Positions 1 to 7,750 of a DNA stretch of 45,221 nt are shown here, one piece after another (the stretch's first letter is position 1; each line of letters starts with the position of its first letter). Origin of the DNA: Nautiliaceae bacterium (lineage in GTDB: Bacteria > Campylobacterota > Campylobacteria > Campylobacterales > Nautiliaceae); contig JAMORJ010000024.1 in assembly GCA_027063595.1 (NCBI GenBank), positions 1 to 45,221 on the forward strand. The letters are read 5' to 3'. A model generated the notes under the pieces. It was not told the origin of the DNA, ran no database searches, and was given only the letters and a program-made list of their open reading frames with translations. A program made the position numbers and the translations under genes.

Positions 1-1
1 T

Positions 2-499
2 GTAGAGTTTGCTTATAAATTTGATGAAGGACCAATTGCCTTTAGATATCCAAGAGGAGCGTTTAAATTGGAAGATGGAATTTTTAAAGCAAAAGATTTT
101 GAATTTGCTAAAGCAGAGCTTTTAATTGATAGTGATGAAATTATGTTAATTGGATATGGAAATGGAGTAGGTAAAGCTTATAAAGTTTTAAAAGGGCTTG
201 AAGAAAAGGGAATAAAAGCTGGGTTATTGGATTTAAGATTCGTTAAACCTTTTGATAAAGAACTTTTAAAAAGACTTAAGGCAAAAAAATGGTATGTAAT
301 AAGTGATAATGCAAAAGAGGGTGGGATAGCTGAAATGTTAAGCGATTTTGTAAATGAAGAAGGTTTGAATGTGAAAATTAGAAGTTTTGAATATCCAGAT
401 AAATTTATTCCTCATGGGAGCGTTGAGGAAGTTGAAAAATTTTTAAAAGTAGATATAAATAGCATAATCGAAGCGATTGAGAATGAAAATAGGGTTTAA
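2..499 (+). CDS. dxs: 1-deoxy-D-xylulose-5-phosphate synthase, C-terminal part (partial)
   Basis: This is the 3' end of a gene that enters from upstream; the frame is open from base 2. The visible residues begin with a stretch containing GPIAFRYPRGAF and continue through GVGKAYKVLKGLEEKGIKAG, LLDLRFVKPFDKELL and FIPHGSVEEVEKFL, which is the transketolase C-terminal domain of DXS. The enzyme condenses pyruvate with glyceraldehyde 3-phosphate, the first step of the MEP isoprenoid pathway, in the cytoplasm. The TDP-binding and catalytic N-terminal domains lie outside the window. The TTG at 68 is not a start, because homology runs through it. The stop overlaps the start of the next gene, so the two are probably co-transcribed. 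Confidence 0.93.
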   Translation, partial: VEFAYKFDEGPIAFRYPRGAFKLEDGIFKAKDFEFAKAELLIDSDEIMLIGYGNGVGKAYKVLKGLEEKGIKAGLLDLRFVKPFDKELLKRLKAKKWYVISDNAKEGGIAEMLSDFVNEEGLNVKIRSFEYPDKFIPHGSVEEVEKFLKVDINSIIEAIENENRV

Positions 500-1262
500 A
501 AGTGATATTCATCTTGATTTTTGGATAAAAGATTTAAGTGAGATTGATGAATTTATAAAAGATGTTTTAAACCCTCAAGTTTCAGATGTTTTAATTTTGG
601 CTGGAGATATAGGACATTATAACGAGCAAAATGTTGTTTTGATTGAAAAACTTTCGAAATATTCTAAAATTTTTTTAACTTATGGAAATCACGATTTGTA
701 TTTATTACCTGATGAAAAGCTAAAATATTCCAATTCTTTTAAAAGATTGGACGATTTTAAAAGTATGGTTTCTAAAATAGAGGGAGTTTATTTTTTTGAT
801 GGAGATTTAATAGAGATTGATGGAGTAAATTTTTTAGGAAGTGCTGGATGGTATGATTTTTCTTTGGGGTTGAAACATGGATATTCATTAAATTATATGA
901 GAGAAAATTGGGAAATTATAATGAATGATTCAAGGATGATTTTTCCAAAAATAGATCCGGTCAATTTTTCTTTTTCTCATAAAGAAAAATTAAGAGCAAA
1001 TATTCAAAAAGCCGATATCGTTTTTACTCACGTAGCACCAGTTTATATTAGTTGTCATAATGATTTAATTTTAGATAGTTTTTATAGCTTTTATGGATAT
1101 GATTTGTTAGAAGAAAATGTTAAATATTGGATTTTTGGTCATTGTCATAAACCGATGGATTTTTATGAAGATATAGTAAGATTTATTTCTTCTCCTCTTG
1201 GTTATCCTCATATAAGAACCGGTAAAAAAGGAATAAACTACTTAAATTTAAAAGGGTTATAA
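483..1262 (+). CDS. Calcineurin-like metallophosphoesterase
   Basis: A 259-residue protein with the complete metallophosphoesterase motif series: SDIHLDFW near the N-terminus (D-x-H), LAGDIGH (GD), YGNHDLY (GNHD), THVAP (His) and GHCHKPMDF (GHxH) near the C-terminus. These residues normally bind two metal ions and hydrolyse phosphoesters; the substrate cannot be read from the sequence. No signal peptide is visible, so it is probably cytoplasmic. A TTG at 477 would add two residues, but the ATG at 483 is preferred. The gene overlaps the end of dxs by 17 bp and is probably translationally coupled to it. Confidence 0.88.
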   Translation: MKIGFKSDIHLDFWIKDLSEIDEFIKDVLNPQVSDVLILAGDIGHYNEQNVVLIEKLSKYSKIFLTYGNHDLYLLPDEKLKYSNSFKRLDDFKSMVSKIEGVYFFDGDLIEIDGVNFLGSAGWYDFSLGLKHGYSLNYMRENWEIIMNDSRMIFPKIDPVNFSFSHKEKLRANIQKADIVFTHVAPVYISCHNDLILDSFYSFYGYDLLEENVKYWIFGHCHKPMDFYEDIVRFISSPLGYPHIRTGKKGINYLNLKGL

Positions 1263-1273
1263 TTTTTGGAAAT

Positions 1274-1297
1274 TAAAATTTGCTTAAACAAATTTTA
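1274..1297 (+). terminator. AT-rich stem-loop after the metallophosphoesterase gene
   Basis: TAAAATTTG (1274-1282) pairs perfectly with CAAATTTTA (1289-1297) around a 6-nt loop. It lies 12 bp after the stop codon, where the dxs operon should end. The stem has a single GC pair and no long T-run follows, so it is at best a weak terminator. Confidence 0.4.
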
Positions 1298-1356
1298 TGA
1301 AAAGGCGATTTTATTAAAATTGCTAAAATTTATGGAAAGATTCTCTAGCAAAGTGG

Positions 1357-1379
1357 TATAATTAAGATTAAAAAGGAGG
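1357..1379 (+). promoter_or_regulatory. Promoter -10 box and Shine-Dalgarno of the phasin/ABC1/propeller operon
   Basis: TATAAT at 1357-1362, with no clear -35, is followed by AGGAGG at 1374-1379, five bases before the ATG at 1385. A strong -10 without a -35 is the usual sigma-70 promoter form in Campylobacterota. Confidence 0.65.
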
Positions 1380-1384
1380 GGGAT

Positions 1385-1681
1385 ATGATAAATTTTGAAG
1401 ATTTAATAAAAATAGGGATAGGTAGTGCTCTTTTGGCAAAAGAGAAATTGGAAGAATTTATTGAAGAAGCAAAAAAAAGGGGAGAACTTAGCGAAAGTGA
1501 AGCGACTAAGCTGATTGAAGAGTTAAAAAAAGAATCGGAAAAAAAATTAACTGAACTTAAAAATCTAATCAAAGAAGAAGTAAAAAAAGAGTTAGATGAG
1601 CTTGGTGTTGCTACTAAGAAAGATATTGAAGAGTTAAAAAAAGAAATTGCCGAAATTAAAAAATTTTTAAATGAAAAATAG
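1385..1681 (+). CDS. Phasin-like small coiled-coil protein
   Basis: A 98-residue, highly charged, almost fully helical protein. A short hydrophobic N-terminal segment (DLIKIGIGSALLAKEKLEE) precedes long Glu/Lys heptad stretches, including TKKDIEELKKEIAEIKKFL at the C-terminus. This is the appearance of the phasin superfamily (polyhydroxyalkanoate-granule-associated-like proteins); granule binding itself is not shown. It has its own TATAAT box and a strong AGGAGG site. Its last 11 bp overlap the ABC1 kinase gene, so the two are coupled. In other bacteria similar small proteins are found beside ABC1/UbiB kinases, which suggests a partner or regulator role (inference). Confidence 0.7.
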   Translation: MINFEDLIKIGIGSALLAKEKLEEFIEEAKKRGELSESEATKLIEELKKESEKKLTELKNLIKEEVKKELDELGVATKKDIEELKKEIAEIKKFLNEK

Positions 1682-3287
1682 TTTTTACGAATTAAAGCGT
1701 ACAAAAGAAATTATTTTTATTTTAGCTAAATATGGGTTTGGAGATATTATTGAATCTTTAGGAATACCCGTCCCTTTTAAAAGAGAAGTTAATCTCTCAA
1801 GAAGCGAAAGAATAAGAAAAGCGATTGAAGAATTAGGTCCTACTTTTATAAAATTGGCTCAAGTTTTATCTTTAAGGCCTGATTTGATTCCTCTTGAATT
1901 GGCAAAGGAATTCGAAAAACTTCAAGATAATGTAACTCCTCTTCCATTTAGCGAAATGGAAAAGGTGTTAAAAGAAGAGTTTGGGGATTATAAAAAGATC
2001 TTTGTTGAAGATTTTGAGCTTTTGGCAAGTGCATCAATAGGGCAGGTTTATAAAACGAAATTAAATTCAAAAGATGAAGTTGCCGTTAAAATTTTAAAAC
2101 CAGATATTGAAGAGAAAATTTTTGTGGATATTACGATAATTCAAAAATTTGCAAAATTGTTTAGAGATAGATTTTTAATTTATGGAATTGATTTGGTAAA
2201 AATTGTAGATGAGTTTGCAAAAAGTATAAAAAAAGAGCTTGATTATAATATTGAAGCTTTGAATCTTAAAAGATTTAGGGCTAATTTTAAAGATAACCCA
2301 AATATAAAAGTTCCAAAGCTTTATTCGAAATATTCGACAAAACGCGTATTAACTATGGAATTCATAAGAGGAATTAAAATTAGCGATATTAAAAAGCTGA
2401 AAGAAAAGGGTTATGATTTAAAGGAAATTACAAAAAAAGGTTTTGAATTAGTATTTGAGCAAATATTTATCCATCGTTTTTTTCATGCAGATCCTCATCC
2501 CGGCAATTTAATGATTAGTGATGGCAAAATCGTATTTTTGGATTTTGGAATAATGGGAAGATTAAGTGAGGAAGATAAAAAATACTTTGTTGAAATGATT
2601 TATTATGTTATAAGAAACGAGGAAGAAAAAGCAGCTCTTTATGTGTTAAAACTCTCAAAAGTGGAAGGTGAAGTTGATATTGGCGCTTTTAAGAAAGAGA
2701 TGGCTGATATTATTTCAACTTATTTTTATTCTTCCTTAAAACAAGTTGAACTTAGAAGTTTAATTGATGATATGTTAAAGGTAATGAGCAGATACAAAAT
2801 CTATTTTAAAGAAGATAATTATCTTTTAGCAAAAGCTCTTGTTACTATGGAAGGCGTTGGTAAAATGTTATACCCAGATTTTAACGCCGCAGAAGAGATA
2901 AGACCTTTTATTTTAAAATTGTATAAAAGCGAATTTTCTTTGTTTTCCATTTTAAAAAAATCTCAAGAATTTAATAAAAATTTGACGGAGTTCATGATTA
3001 ATTTTACGGCAAATATGAATGAAATAATCTCTAAAATAAAAAATGGAAATTTAAAAATAGAATTTGAGCATGTTGGTCTTGAGGATTTTGAAAATACTAT
3101 AGAAAATTCTTTTAATAGACTTTCAACTTCTATTGTAATAGCTTCTATTTTGATAGGTTCATCCATGCTTCTTAGCTCTAAAATCCCTCCTACGATAAAC
3201 GATATATCTTTACTTGGAATTGCTGGATATGTTTTTGCGTTTATTTTAGGAGTGATTTTGTTAATAACTATATTAAGGAAGAGGTAA
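1671..3287 (+). CDS. ABC1/AarF/UbiB-family atypical protein kinase
   Basis: A 538-residue member of the ABC1 (UbiB/AarF) kinase-like family. Visible motifs: GPTFIKLAQVLSLRPDLIP (the KxGQ region, here KLAQ), LLASASIGQVYK (Ala-rich loop), VAVKILKP (ATP-binding Lys), KKELDYN (ExD motif), FHADPHPGNLMI (catalytic loop) and FLDFGIMGRL (DFG). Two C-terminal hydrophobic segments (about residues 487-505 and 512-534) anchor it in the membrane. In E. coli UbiB supports ubiquinone synthesis, but Campylobacterota use menaquinone, so the role here is more likely another prenyl-lipid or stress function (inference). It overlaps the phasin-like gene by 11 bp and shares its stop with the next start (TAATG). 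Confidence 0.9.
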   Translation: MKNSFYELKRTKEIIFILAKYGFGDIIESLGIPVPFKREVNLSRSERIRKAIEELGPTFIKLAQVLSLRPDLIPLELAKEFEKLQDNVTPLPFSEMEKVLKEEFGDYKKIFVEDFELLASASIGQVYKTKLNSKDEVAVKILKPDIEEKIFVDITIIQKFAKLFRDRFLIYGIDLVKIVDEFAKSIKKELDYNIEALNLKRFRANFKDNPNIKVPKLYSKYSTKRVLTMEFIRGIKISDIKKLKEKGYDLKEITKKGFELVFEQIFIHRFFHADPHPGNLMISDGKIVFLDFGIMGRLSEEDKKYFVEMIYYVIRNEEEKAALYVLKLSKVEGEVDIGAFKKEMADIISTYFYSSLKQVELRSLIDDMLKVMSRYKIYFKEDNYLLAKALVTMEGVGKMLYPDFNAAEEIRPFILKLYKSEFSLFSILKKSQEFNKNLTEFMINFTANMNEIISKIKNGNLKIEFEHVGLEDFENTIENSFNRLSTSIVIASILIGSSMLLSSKIPPTINDISLLGIAGYVFAFILGVILLITILRKR

Positions 3288-5110
3288 TGGTGTTTAAAAA
3301 TTTAAAAAAGAGGGTTAGTTATTTTAAGGTTGTTAAAGAAGAGTTGTATTTGGTAGATGAGGTAAATAGGGTATTAAAATTTGATAAAGATTTGCTTTTG
3401 ATTGGAGGATTTAAGTTAAAGTTTAATAATAATAAACCGACTGAAAAATGCGTAAAAATGGATAAAAACGCAAAATTGTTGGCTGTTGCTTCTAATAATT
3501 TAATTGGGGTTTGGGATTTAAAAAGTAAGAAATTTTTAGGTTCTTTTCAAAGAAAAGACGATATATTATCTATTTCTTTGGATGAAGAATATTTAGTTAG
3601 TGGAGGGGTAAGTGGAGAAATTAAACTTTATAATTTGGAAATAAAAAAAGAGATTGGAACTATTATAAAACATAAGGATTTTGTTACAGATTTGGAAATT
3701 GAAAGCGAAATTAATGAAGTATATGGAGGATGTTACGATAAGGCGGTGGTATTTTGCGACTTGATTACTTATAGAAAAAAAGAGCGTTATTTACATATAA
3801 AGCCTGTTAGAAAAATAGAAAAAAAGGAAACCTTAATTACGGCTGATCAAATTTCAGACATTCTTAAATGGGACGTTGTTAAAACAGAATCTAAAGATAG
3901 AGTTGATTTTTATAAAGAATTTAGAGATTTTTGGATAGATGATAATTTTTTGGTAATTCTTATGAATTCAAAGGTTGCTATTTACGATTTGGAAAAAGAA
4001 GTTATTTTAAATGATAACTTTTTAGAAATTAACGAGGGAGATAAAATAGTCGTTTTTGGTAGGTTTATGTTAATTTCCGATATTAAGGGAGTATTGTATA
4101 AATTTGATTTGTTTGAAGATGAAGAAAAGCTTTTAGATTTAATTTTAAAAGAGGATTTTAAAAGAGCGTATGAGTTAGTTGATAAAAATCCTTTTTTAAA
4201 AAGAACGCTTGCGTTTGAAAAATTAGAAAAATTAGTAGAAGCTATGATAAAAAGAGCTAAAGCTTATTTTGAAACCGATAAAGAAAAAGCAATAGAAATT
4301 TTACAAAAGTTATTGGTCGTTCCTCATTTAAGGGGACAAATTGAAAATATAATTAGAGATTTTGAAAACATAGTTAAATTTAAATTTGCAATAAAAAGCG
4401 GAAATTATGCTCTTGCTTATCAATTGGCAAATCAGTTTCCATTGTTAAAAGAAACAAAATATTATGAATTGCTTGAGAAAAAATGGCAAATAACGTTTGA
4501 AAAGGCATTGAAACTTATAAAAGAAGGAAAAATAAGTGAGGCAAAAGAATTGCTTGAACCTTTTATGGCGGTTCCTACAAAGCTTCCTTTGATTGAATTT
4601 GCTTTAAAAAAAGCAAATATTCTCTTTTTAATGAAGGAAAAATTGGCAAAAAGAGATTTTAAAGGATTTTTTGATTTGGTAAAACTTCATCCGGAACTTA
4701 AAGATACGATTGAATATCAAAAAGTTTTGGAATATGGTAAAAGACTTTTAGAAAAAGCGGAGGAGCTATTTGAAAAAGAAGAGTTTGAAAAGGCAAAAAG
4801 GGCTTTGAATATCCTTTTGGATTTTCCAGATTATGCTCCTAAAGCTCAGAAACTTCTTAAAAAAATTGAAATAGCTCTAGAATTTCAAAGAGTATTGGCT
4901 AATAAAGATTATGAAAAAGCGTATGAATTAATAGAACTTTATCCGTTTTTAAAAAGATTGCCAAGTTATAAAGAATTTATGAAAAAAATTCATAATGCGT
5001 TTAAAGAAGCTGAAAAATTTATGAGCGAAAATAAGAAAGCAGATGCTATTAATACTTTAAAAGAGTTTCAAAATAGATTTACAATGGGAAGAATAGGTCA
5101 GATTATTTAA
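3287..5110 (+). CDS. Beta-propeller (WD40-like) plus 84-residue helical repeat protein, paralogue 1
   Basis: A 607-residue protein of unknown function. Residues ~1-280 look like a degenerate WD40 propeller (GVWDLKSKKFLGSF, YLVSGGVSGEIKLYNLE, VYGGCYDKAVVFCDL). The rest is a tandem helical array. Units begin with DFKRAYELVDKNPFLKRT (residue 290), NYALAYQLANQFPLLKET (373), DFKGFFDLVKLHPELKDT (457) and DYEKAYELIELYPFLKRL (541), a period of 83-84 residues. Between them lies a second motif of the type EAKELLEPFMAVP. There is no signal peptide or membrane segment, so it is cytoplasmic. Its start overlaps the ABC1 stop (TAATG). It ends convergent with polA (8-bp overlap). It is clearly paralogous to the protein at 7751-9859. 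Confidence 0.85.
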   Translation: MVFKNLKKRVSYFKVVKEELYLVDEVNRVLKFDKDLLLIGGFKLKFNNNKPTEKCVKMDKNAKLLAVASNNLIGVWDLKSKKFLGSFQRKDDILSISLDEEYLVSGGVSGEIKLYNLEIKKEIGTIIKHKDFVTDLEIESEINEVYGGCYDKAVVFCDLITYRKKERYLHIKPVRKIEKKETLITADQISDILKWDVVKTESKDRVDFYKEFRDFWIDDNFLVILMNSKVAIYDLEKEVILNDNFLEINEGDKIVVFGRFMLISDIKGVLYKFDLFEDEEKLLDLILKEDFKRAYELVDKNPFLKRTLAFEKLEKLVEAMIKRAKAYFETDKEKAIEILQKLLVVPHLRGQIENIIRDFENIVKFKFAIKSGNYALAYQLANQFPLLKETKYYELLEKKWQITFEKALKLIKEGKISEAKELLEPFMAVPTKLPLIEFALKKANILFLMKEKLAKRDFKGFFDLVKLHPELKDTIEYQKVLEYGKRLLEKAEELFEKEEFEKAKRALNILLDFPDYAPKAQKLLKKIEIALEFQRVLANKDYEKAYELIELYPFLKRLPSYKEFMKKIHNAFKEAEKFMSENKKADAINTLKEFQNRFTMGRIGQII

Positions 5111-7700
5111 GTTCTCCCCATCTTTTTGCAAAAGATATACCTACTTTTAGTGGAACTTTTAATTTAAACGCTTTTTCCATTATTTCTTTATAGTAATTTG
5201 CTTCTTCTTTATTTTCTATTTCAAAAATTAATTCGTCGTGAATTTGAAGAATCATTTTTGAATTTGGAAAATTATTTTTTATATCAATCATTGCTTTTTT
5301 AATAATATCTGCCGCACTTCCTTGAAAAACAGTATTTACCGCTTCTCTTTCGTATGAAGCTAAAGTTTTTTGGTTTGCGCTTAAAAAGTTAAAAAATCTT
5401 CTTCTTTTTAAAAGAGTTTCTACGTATCCGTTTGCTTTTGCTTCTTCTTTAATTTTTTCTAAATAATTTTTTACCGTTGGGAAAGAATCAAAATATTTTT
5501 TTATAAACTCTTTTGCTTCTTTTAAAGAAACTCCTATTGTCTCGCTTAATTTTTTAGGTCCCATTCCATAAATTAATCCAAAGTTTATTGATTTTGCAAC
5601 GCTTCTGCTAACTCCTATAATATCGGCTGTTTTTTGATGAATGTCTTCATTGTTTAAAAATGCTTCAATTAATTTTTCATCTTCACTAAAATGAGCTAAA
5701 AGTCTTAATTCTATTTGAGAATAATCAAGACTTACGAATAATTTATCTGTAATAAATGCATTTCTTATGTTTATTTCAGTAGAGGTTGGAATGTTTTGAA
5801 GATTTGGGTTTTTGCTTGATAATCTTCCAGTAGCCGTTCCTGTTTGGAGGAAGTTTGTATAGATTTTGTGATTTTTGTCTTTTTTTGCGTATTCTTTTAA
5901 GGGAATTATATAAGTTGATAATAATTTTTCTAATTTTCTAAATTCTAAAATTTTTGGAATTATTGGATGAGCGTTTTTTAATGAATTTAATACTTTCTCA
6001 TCAGTTGAATAGCCCGTTTTTGTTTTTTTCTTTACAGGAAGTTTTAATACTTCAAAAAGAATATGACTTAATTGTTTTGTGCTCTTTATATTAAATTCTT
6101 TTCCTGCTAATTTATGAATTTCTTTTGTTAGTGTTTCTATTTTCTTTGAAACTTCTATTTGTAGCTCTTCTAAATATTTGATATCTACTTTTATACCTTC
6201 TTTTTCCATGTCTATTAAAAGATTTATAAAAGGCATTTCTATATTTTCAAAATCCCAAATTACTTCATTCCAAAGTTTGTTTTTTAAGACATGGTATAGT
6301 TTTAAAGTGATTAAAGCATCTTCTGCTGCGTATTTAGATGCTGTTTTTATGTCTATTTCTTGAAAATTTTGATTTTTTCCTACTATTTCTTTGTATTTTA
6401 TGTTTTCATGATCTAAATATCTTTTGGCTACGCTATCAAGCCCAACGGGAGAATCTGGATCTATTAGCCATGCTAAAATCATCGTGTCGGCAAAAGGAGT
6501 TGGAGTTTTTAATCCGTAATTTCGTAGCATTTTAAAATCAAATTTTAAATTATGTCCAATTACTTTTTTTTGAAGAATTTTTTCGATTGCCTTAAGAGCT
6601 TTTTTTTGGTCAATTTGTTTACTTACTCCAAGATAAAAATGATTAATTGGAACGTAATAAGCTTTGTTTTCTTCAAACGCAAAGCTAAAACCAACTATTT
6701 TTGGATTTTCAAGGGAATCGGTTTCGGTATCGAAAGCTACTATTTTATCGCCAATCTTGTCTATTATTTCAAATAATTCCTTTTCGTTTTCTAATATTAT
6801 GGTTTCAAATTCTATTTTTTTTGGTTCTTTTGTTTTTATAAACAATCCATCTTTTTTTACTCTTTCAATAACGGATTTTATATCTAAATCAATTAACTTA
6901 TCGGCAACTTTTAAAATAGGATTAATTTCTGGATATTTAAATTCTTCTAAATTTAAGTTATCAAATAAATCCGTTTTTAAAGTTACTAACTCTCGACTTA
7001 AAAATGCATCTTTTTTTCCTTCTATTAGTTTTTTTTTGATTGCTCCTTTTATTTCGTCTATATGTTCGTATAAATTTTCAAGAGTGTGGTATTGATTTAT
7101 AAGCTTTGCTGCAGTTTTTTCTCCAATTCCTTTAACTCCTGGAATATTATCGCTTCTATCTCCCACAAGAGCCTGAAAATCTCTAAAATTTTTAGGATGA
7201 ACGCCAAATTTTTCAATACATCCTTTTTCATCGATTTCTATTTTTTTTAGTGGATCAAAAATTACTATTTTCCCATCTTTTATTAGTTGATACATGTCTT
7301 TATCATGACTTACTATTTTAACTTTTATTCCTTTGTTTGCGGCTGTTGTGGCTAATGAAGCTATAATATCATCACTTTCATAACCAGGTATCTCAATAAT
7401 TTTAAATCCCATTTCTTTTATTAAATTAATTGCAATTGGAAGTTGAGTTTTAAGATCTTCTGGAGCTTCTGGACGGTTGGCTTTATAGTCTTTAAAAATT
7501 TCTTTTCTAAAGGTTTCTTTTTCTTTACTATCAAGAGTAAAAACTACATAATCGGTTGGAAAATCTTTTCCTAGAGAAGCTATAAAATTCATAAATCCGG
7601 TAATCATTCCGGTTGGAATGCCTTTTTTGCTTTTTAATTTTGGAAGCGCATAATAATTTCTAAATAAAAATCCAAAAGTATCGATTATAGTTAGAGTCAT
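5103..7700 (-). CDS. polA: DNA polymerase I
   Basis: 865 residues with all three Pol I domains. The N-terminal 5'-3' exonuclease starts MTLTIIDTFGFLFRNYYALP and includes a helix-hairpin-helix region (GIGEKTAAKLINQY). The 3'-5' proofreading domain keeps its metal ligands: VAFDTETDSL, GHNLKFDFKML and YAAEDALITLKLY. The polymerase domain has motif A (VSLDYSQIELRLLAHF), motif B (RSVAKSINFGLIYGMG) and motif C (LQIHDELIFE). It fills gaps in excision repair and removes Okazaki primers. Proofreading appears intact, unlike in Taq-type enzymes. The start is ATG at 7700 with AAGG upstream. It lies between two paralogous propeller genes and shares a divergent promoter region with the second. Confidence 0.97.
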   Translation of the reverse strand: MTLTIIDTFGFLFRNYYALPKLKSKKGIPTGMITGFMNFIASLGKDFPTDYVVFTLDSKEKETFRKEIFKDYKANRPEAPEDLKTQLPIAINLIKEMGFKIIEIPGYESDDIIASLATTAANKGIKVKIVSHDKDMYQLIKDGKIVIFDPLKKIEIDEKGCIEKFGVHPKNFRDFQALVGDRSDNIPGVKGIGEKTAAKLINQYHTLENLYEHIDEIKGAIKKKLIEGKKDAFLSRELVTLKTDLFDNLNLEEFKYPEINPILKVADKLIDLDIKSVIERVKKDGLFIKTKEPKKIEFETIILENEKELFEIIDKIGDKIVAFDTETDSLENPKIVGFSFAFEENKAYYVPINHFYLGVSKQIDQKKALKAIEKILQKKVIGHNLKFDFKMLRNYGLKTPTPFADTMILAWLIDPDSPVGLDSVAKRYLDHENIKYKEIVGKNQNFQEIDIKTASKYAAEDALITLKLYHVLKNKLWNEVIWDFENIEMPFINLLIDMEKEGIKVDIKYLEELQIEVSKKIETLTKEIHKLAGKEFNIKSTKQLSHILFEVLKLPVKKKTKTGYSTDEKVLNSLKNAHPIIPKILEFRKLEKLLSTYIIPLKEYAKKDKNHKIYTNFLQTGTATGRLSSKNPNLQNIPTSTEINIRNAFITDKLFVSLDYSQIELRLLAHFSEDEKLIEAFLNNEDIHQKTADIIGVSRSVAKSINFGLIYGMGPKKLSETIGVSLKEAKEFIKKYFDSFPTVKNYLEKIKEEAKANGYVETLLKRRRFFNFLSANQKTLASYEREAVNTVFQGSAADIIKKAMIDIKNNFPNSKMILQIHDELIFEIENKEEANYYKEIMEKAFKLKVPLKVGISFAKRWGELK

Positions 7701-7717
7701 AAAAAACCTTTTTTTGG

Positions 7718-7727
7718 TATTATAATA
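7718..7727. promoter_or_regulatory. Palindromic divergent -10 region between polA and propeller paralogue 2
   Basis: TATTATAATA is its own reverse complement, so it presents a TATAAT box on both strands: 7721-7726 (+) and 7724-7719 (-). The gap is only 50 bp and serves polA leftward and the propeller gene rightward. Initiation in the two directions may therefore compete (inference). Confidence 0.6.
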
Positions 7728-7750
7728 TCATAAATTTAAAAGGAGAAAGT

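Noticed and set aside
1345-1704. 119-aa Ser/Phe-rich frame opposite the phasin-like gene
   Set aside because: It is the antisense shadow of a Lys/Glu-rich helical gene, with no promoter or RBS of its own.
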